From an uncultured Prevotellaceae bacterium (GTDB taxonomy: Bacteria; Bacteroidota; Bacteroidia; Bacteroidales; Bacteroidaceae): a stretch of DNA of 64,000 nt. Location: contig CAMZCM010000009.1 of NCBI GenBank assembly GCA_947305005.1, forward strand, positions 31,497 through 95,496. The letters run 5' to 3'. Shown here piece by piece: positions 60,127-64,000 of the stretch (position 1 is the first letter of the stretch; every line of letters begins with the position of its first letter). A model generated the notes under the pieces. It was not told the DNA's origin. It saw nothing but the letters and a program-made list of their open reading frames with translations, and made no database searches. The translations under genes were made by a program, and so were the position numbers.

Positions 60127-62589
60127 ATGTTAGAAAATTTGAGAAAGCTATTAATATGGGCAATGGTGCTGATGGGCACTATGCTATGTGCTTGCACAAG
60201 TGAGGACGAAGCAAGTGAACAGATAGGCAGCATATATGGTATAGTTACCGAACTGGGCACGGCAGAACCTATGAAGGCAATTGGTGTAGAGCTGTATAAA
60301 AGCGATAAAATGCTTTTAAAAACCGTAACATTCGACGACGGTCACTTTGAGTTTAAAGACTTGGCAATGGGCGATTACCAAGTAAATGTCATGTCAGATG
60401 AATACGAACAGACGGAAAAAGGACTTGTAAATGTTGAGGCTGGTCGCCAGGCAAGAATTGATTTGCAGGTAAGAAAACTGGCATTTAAAACCCATATAAT
60501 AGTACGTACTATTGAGCCTGTTGTGTCTGGAAGCAAAGTGACACTGGCTGGCGAATATACTCCTGAGACAGGTAATGACTACTTACCATCAGAAGTGGGG
60601 TTTGTGTATGACACACAAGGTAATCCAAAGAATGGTGGAACTGTCATAAAGTGTAAGGTGGATAATGAGACCAAGTCTTTCTCAACAACCGTAGATGATT
60701 TTGGCAAGGGAACATATTATGTTCAAGCGTATGCGAAGAACCGTCTTGGTACAGAGTACGGCGAGATGCGTTCGTTCAATCTTAGCGGTACAACCGTAGT
60801 TACAACATTGGAGCCTACAAATGTATCATCAAGCAGTGCCACGCTCAATGGTCGAATCGAATCGGTGGGAACTCCAGCATTTTCAGAGAAAGGCTTCTGC
60901 TATAACAAAAATGGAGAGCCTACCGCCTCTGATACAAAGGTTGTCGTTGCTGGTGTTAATAGTGGAGATTATACTTATACCTGCACTGGGCTATCACCCC
61001 ATACGACCTATTATGTAAGAGCCTATGCCATACAAAACGGACAGGTGCATTATGGAACATCATTTTCATTCAGTACAGACATGACGGCTACAGCAGTGTC
61101 TACATCGGGAGCAACTAATGTCACTGCGACGTCTGCAACACTAAATGGAGCTATCACCAAAGAGGGGAGCCCCTCTTATTCAGAAAAAGGATTCTGTTAT
61201 TCCACATCGCCCAACCCCACTACCAGCAATACAAAAATTACAGTTAGTGGTGGCGGTGTTGGAAATTTCATTGCAGATATCAATGGGCTTTCATATAATG
61301 TTACCTATTATTGTAGAGCATATGCTATCCAGAATGGAACGCCAATCTATGGATCAGAAGTGAGTTTTAAGACACAATTTACTGAGACGGTAGTTTCAAC
61401 ATCTGGAGCGACGGATGTCACCTCATCCTCCGCAACATTGAACGGAGCAATTATTAAAGCGGGAAGTCCTGCTTTTACAGAAAAAGGCTTCTGCTATTCA
61501 ACAACTCCAAGCCCGACGATTAATAATATTAAACTAATTGTAAACGGAACTTATGAAGGTGTTTTCACGACTAATATCAACAGCCTTTCATATAACACCA
61601 CATATTACTACAGAGCTTATGTAATCCAGAACGGAACACCTATTTACGGATCAGAAGTGAGTTTCAATACGAGTTACACAGAAGCGGTTGTTTATACATC
61701 TGGAGCAACAAATGTAACACCATCTTCAGCCACTTTGAACGGATCAATTGTCAACGCTGGAAGTCCTGTTTACTCAGAGAGAGGGTTCTGTTACTCAACT
61801 TCACCCAATCCCACCATAAACAGCATGAAGAAAGTTGTAAGTGGAACGGGTGAAGGTAATTACACGGCTAACATCAGTGGTCTTTCGTATAACACCACAT
61901 ATTATTATAAGGCATACGTGATTCAAAATGGGATACCTATTTATGGCCCTGAAGTAAGTTTCAATTCTGGTTATACAAAGGCTGTCGTGGAGACAAATTC
62001 AAGTGCAACGGACATAAAATATGAAAGTGCCAAGTTGGGCTTTACCATTAAGAACGTCGGTGACCCAAAATGTACTGAGGCTGGTATTTGTTACGGAACG
62101 TCCTCTAATCCTACAATCTATGGAGATAAAGTCGTGGGAAGTATTAGTACATATCTGCAGAAGAAGGATGTTACCGGGCTTCAAGAAAACACAACATATT
62201 ATTATAGGGCATATGTAATCCAGGATGGGGAAGCTGTATATGGTACAACACTAAGTTTTAAGACAGCAACACCTCCCTCGGTTTCTACATTAGAAGTCTC
62301 TAACTTGCAGAACCCTTATGGTCTCTATAATTATTGGCAGGTCCAGTTAAATGGTAGGGTCAATTCAGTCGGCAATCCAACAATCACAGGACGAGGGTTT
62401 AAGTATAGTCTAAACGGAGATCCTGAAAGCAATGGCACGACTATTTCTGTATCTGGCTCAAGTGCAGGAAATTTCTCCGCTTCACTATCACAACTGAGAA
62501 GCAATACTACATATTATGTAAGAGCTTACGTAAAAAATAGTCTTGGATATGTGTATGGTGAATTATTTACCTTTACGACAGGAGACTAA
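60127..62589 (+). CDS. Large surface lipoprotein with seven Fn3-like repeats
   Basis: This is an 820-residue lipoprotein (MLCACTSED). A carboxypeptidase regulatory-like domain covers about 35-115, then seven ~90-residue modules follow. Modules three to five are nearly the same, with signatures SGATNVT-SSATLNG, EKGFCYSTSPNPT and YNTTYYYRAYVIQNGTPIYG; six and seven are more diverged. The module looks like a fibronectin type III or similar adhesin repeat. It has no sorting signal and is probably a surface adhesin (inference). Confidence 0.82.
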   Translation: MLENLRKLLIWAMVLMGTMLCACTSEDEASEQIGSIYGIVTELGTAEPMKAIGVELYKSDKMLLKTVTFDDGHFEFKDLAMGDYQVNVMSDEYEQTEKGLVNVEAGRQARIDLQVRKLAFKTHIIVRTIEPVVSGSKVTLAGEYTPETGNDYLPSEVGFVYDTQGNPKNGGTVIKCKVDNETKSFSTTVDDFGKGTYYVQAYAKNRLGTEYGEMRSFNLSGTTVVTTLEPTNVSSSSATLNGRIESVGTPAFSEKGFCYNKNGEPTASDTKVVVAGVNSGDYTYTCTGLSPHTTYYVRAYAIQNGQVHYGTSFSFSTDMTATAVSTSGATNVTATSATLNGAITKEGSPSYSEKGFCYSTSPNPTTSNTKITVSGGGVGNFIADINGLSYNVTYYCRAYAIQNGTPIYGSEVSFKTQFTETVVSTSGATDVTSSSATLNGAIIKAGSPAFTEKGFCYSTTPSPTINNIKLIVNGTYEGVFTTNINSLSYNTTYYYRAYVIQNGTPIYGSEVSFNTSYTEAVVYTSGATNVTPSSATLNGSIVNAGSPVYSERGFCYSTSPNPTINSMKKVVSGTGEGNYTANISGLSYNTTYYYKAYVIQNGIPIYGPEVSFNSGYTKAVVETNSSATDIKYESAKLGFTIKNVGDPKCTEAGICYGTSSNPTIYGDKVVGSISTYLQKKDVTGLQENTTYYYRAYVIQDGEAVYGTTLSFKTATPPSVSTLEVSNLQNPYGLYNYWQVQLNGRVNSVGNPTITGRGFKYSLNGDPESNGTTISVSGSSAGNFSASLSQLRSNTTYYVRAYVKNSLGYVYGELFTFTTGD

Positions 62590-62592
62590 ATA

Positions 62593-62775
62593 ATGAAAGA
62601 AGCAAAAGAGATTCTCGATTATATTGTAGCTGTTTGCAGCATTGCGAGTTGCACTGTTGCTGTGTATGGTGTGTTTCAGGTCGTTGATTTCGTAGTGGAT
62701 GTTAGGCCGATCGTTCGGCCTATTGCTTTAGAGATAAAAAGAAGGATTTATGGATATGTAGATCTGCTGTCGTGA
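62593..62775 (+). CDS. Possible small membrane protein
   Basis: This is a 60-residue frame starting three bases after the large lipoprotein stop, with one hydrophobic helix (YIVAVCSIASCTVAVYGVFQVV) and a basic C-terminal segment. Tight spacing supports translation with the preceding gene, but no family is recognised. Confidence 0.45.
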   Translation: MKEAKEILDYIVAVCSIASCTVAVYGVFQVVDFVVDVRPIVRPIALEIKRRIYGYVDLLS

Positions 62776-62881
62776 GTTAGTACAGTTGTGCGACCCGACG
62801 TACATCGGGGCAAACGTGGGAGAAGCCATGTCTTGCTATAAGAACACGAAAGCGACAATCTTACGAATAAGCCATTAGGAA

Positions 62882-62972
62882 CTTCATTTCTTTGCGAAGT
62901 TCTTTCAAGGATTAGCGTAGCATTATTTGCGGAACAGTAGCTCCACAATTGTGGAAAGGCCTTTCCGCAAAT
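62882..62972 (+). repeat. Two compact hairpins in the gap after the lipoprotein cluster
   Basis: GAACTTC...GAAGTTC (62879-62902) is followed by T-rich sequence and may terminate the cluster. Further on, ATTTGCGGAA (62925-62934) pairs with TTCCGCAAAT (62963-62972) and encloses the perfect palindrome TCCACAATTGTGGA (62942-62955). Confidence 0.6.
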
Positions 62973-63008
62973 ATTCTATAGTATAAGAACATAGGATCAA
63001 TTAGAGTT

Positions 63009-63080
63009 CAACATGAGACTAACATGAGACAAACATGAGATCAACATGAGACTAATTAGAGATTAATATGAGAGTAATTA
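63009..63080 (+). repeat. ACATGAGACTAA tandem repeat
   Basis: Six to seven degenerate 11-12-bp units (ACATGAGACTAA, ACATGAGACAAA, ACATGAGATCA and AT-rich variants) lie before the tcdA stop. The rest of the 62776-63106 gap has no other recognised feature. Confidence 0.75.
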
Positions 63081-63106
63081 GGATTCCGATAAGTATAATG
63101 GTCTCA

Positions 63107-63811
63107 TCATTCTGCTTTCTTTACGGCATCCTGAAGTACCAAGCCTGCGAGCATAAAACCAAAGATAGCGGTGATGTGGACAAGGGAGCCTTTGCCTTCG
63201 CCTTGCGGCTCGACTAGCTCGTCGGAATAGACGCATTGGAACTTGCGCTGGGGGAACTGCTTGTCACGTTTGAAACGATTTCGGAGTGCACGAGCCAACG
63301 GGTCGCCCTGCACCTTCCAGAACTCTGCTGTCTTGATACGTGTGGGGTCAAGCTTCAGGGCTGCACCCATGGAGGAAAAGAACTTGGCTTGCGTTTGACA
63401 GGCCATCAAGATAAGCAGGGCTTTGTCCTTTAGCGAATCAATGGCATCGATGATATAGTCATAGCTACCAAGATTGAAGCTCTCAGCTGTCTCTGCCGTA
63501 AAGATCTGTTGGAGGGCTGTGATTTCAGCTTCAGGGTTGATGCTGAGTAAACGCTCCTTCAAGGCTTCCACTTTCACCTGTCCCACCGTTTGGGAGGTAG
63601 CCATCAGCTGACGATTCACATTCGTCACATCGACACGGTCGAAATCAACAATGGTCAAATGGCGGATACCTGAACGAATAAGACCTTCTGCGCACCACGA
63701 ACCGACGCCACCCACGCCAAAAAGGATTACACGCTTTTGGGCAATGGTGTCCATTACCTCGTTGCCTAAAAGGAGTTCCGATCTGCGGAAAATTGCTTGT
63801 TCTAATCCCAT
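63107..63811 (-). CDS. tcdA: tRNA threonylcarbamoyladenosine dehydratase TcdA
   Basis: This is a 234-residue E1-like enzyme: nucleotide motif VILFGVGGVGSWCAEGLIRSG, VDFDRVDVTNVNRQLMATS, YDYIIDAIDSLKDKALL and C-terminal SLVHITAIFGFMLAGLVLQ. It converts t6A37 to the cyclic form ct6A in tRNA. It has its own promoter and no operon partners in view. Confidence 0.92.
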   Translation of the reverse strand: MGLEQAIFRRSELLLGNEVMDTIAQKRVILFGVGGVGSWCAEGLIRSGIRHLTIVDFDRVDVTNVNRQLMATSQTVGQVKVEALKERLLSINPEAEITALQQIFTAETAESFNLGSYDYIIDAIDSLKDKALLILMACQTQAKFFSSMGAALKLDPTRIKTAEFWKVQGDPLARALRNRFKRDKQFPQRKFQCVYSDELVEPQGEGKGSLVHITAIFGFMLAGLVLQDAVKKAE

Positions 63812-63830
63812 TTACTGCATGATTTTGGTG

Positions 63831-63838
63831 CAAAAGTA
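63831..63838 (-). promoter_or_regulatory. tcdA promoter
   Basis: TACTTTTG followed by CACC lies 20 bases before the ATG. Confidence 0.7.
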
Positions 63839-63917
63839 CTGCTTTTTCTTGAATATACCATATATGTGGTATGCTAAATGCCATGTAGGGGGGATTGTGG
63901 GTATGCGGAAACCGCCG

Positions 63918-63925
63918 TACCTTTG
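63918..63925 (+). promoter_or_regulatory. Promoter leading into heptad repeats at the window edge
   Basis: TACCTTTG followed by CAGCAG directs transcription off the right edge, starting near 63932. The gene is outside the window. Confidence 0.65.
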
Positions 63926-63945
63926 CAGCAGAAAAAATGATAGAA

Positions 63946-64000
63946 AGTGAAAAGTGAAAAGTGAAAAGTGAAAAGTGAAAAGTGAAAAGTGAAAAGTGAA
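63946..64000 (+). repeat. GTGAAAA heptad array, cut by the window edge
   Basis: Seven or more head-to-tail copies of the 7-bp unit GTGAAAA begin about 14 bases after the expected transcription start. The unit is not a multiple of three, so copy-number change would shift any reading frame it enters. Confidence 0.85.

Noticed and set aside
63937..63960. ATG just before the heptad array as a gene start
   Set aside because: The frame stops after six codons within the repeat.

Overview
The window is chromosomal DNA from a Bacteroidales bacterium, most likely Prevotella in the broad sense. The evidence is a SusC/SusD pair, a sorting-signal-like C-terminus of the type IX secretion type, split HipBST, fused CcsBA, DUF2723, DUF2851 and WbqC-like genes, and many promoters of the Bacteroidetes form TAnnTTTG. 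GC content is roughly 50%. No rRNA, tRNA or CRISPR array was seen.

Layout, left to right. 1-294 is the end of efp with a strong terminator. 462-13180 (+) is a nutrient-uptake locus: SusC, SusD, two surface lipoproteins (DUF4843-like and PKD-like), a thioredoxin-fold protein, a secreted HEXXH protein, an S46 dipeptidyl-peptidase and a NUDIX hydrolase. With two peptidases and no glycosidase, it looks like a RagAB-type peptide-import system rather than a glycan locus. 13181-13723 lies between converging genes and holds a likely non-coding RNA on the minus strand. Next come nadB (-), a PBP4-type dacB (+), a GH27 alpha-galactosidase (-) and an SDR dehydrogenase (+). 20321-26746 is a porin, imelysin, di-heme cytochrome and CcsBA cluster, which looks like a self-contained c-type cytochrome or metal-related module. 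A RidA/chorismatase-like gene and an M16 peptidase follow.

29187-34460 (-) is an operon led by sufC-sufD without sufB, followed by ybeY, a TlpA-like lipoprotein, a THUMP-like methyltransferase and a WbqC-like gene. prsW lies upstream. 35482-37125 is a compact unit: one VapE-like AAA+/SF3 gene between two ~133-bp imperfect inverted repeats built from CCTACCC iterations. This is the best candidate for an undescribed mobile or replicative element. 37430-44876 is mostly housekeeping: metallophosphoesterase, glycerate kinase, histidine phosphatase, lepB, dapB, DUF2851 and dprA. 44890-46851 has a small secreted protein and a calpain-like (Tpr-like) cysteine protease. 47001-51899 has queH, a NodB deacetylase, a very large DUF2723 membrane protein and a DUF3098 protein.

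52043-57202 is regulatory: a membrane-tethered winged-helix protein, an orphan LuxR-type regulator, metY with a divergent Lrp/AsnC gene, and a HipBST toxin-antitoxin operon with two promoter/operator units. A 36-bp inverted copy of the LuxR gene tail lies just before HipBST. 57203-57932 is dense in repeats and contains a ~255-bp imperfect palindrome. 57933-62775 is a run of surface lipoproteins with paralogous duplication and a seven-module Fn3-like protein. The window ends with tcdA (-) and a promoter leading into GTGAAAA heptad repeats cut by the window edge. Short AT-rich repeat families recur between genes, and some appear to have been absorbed into lipoprotein signal peptides.
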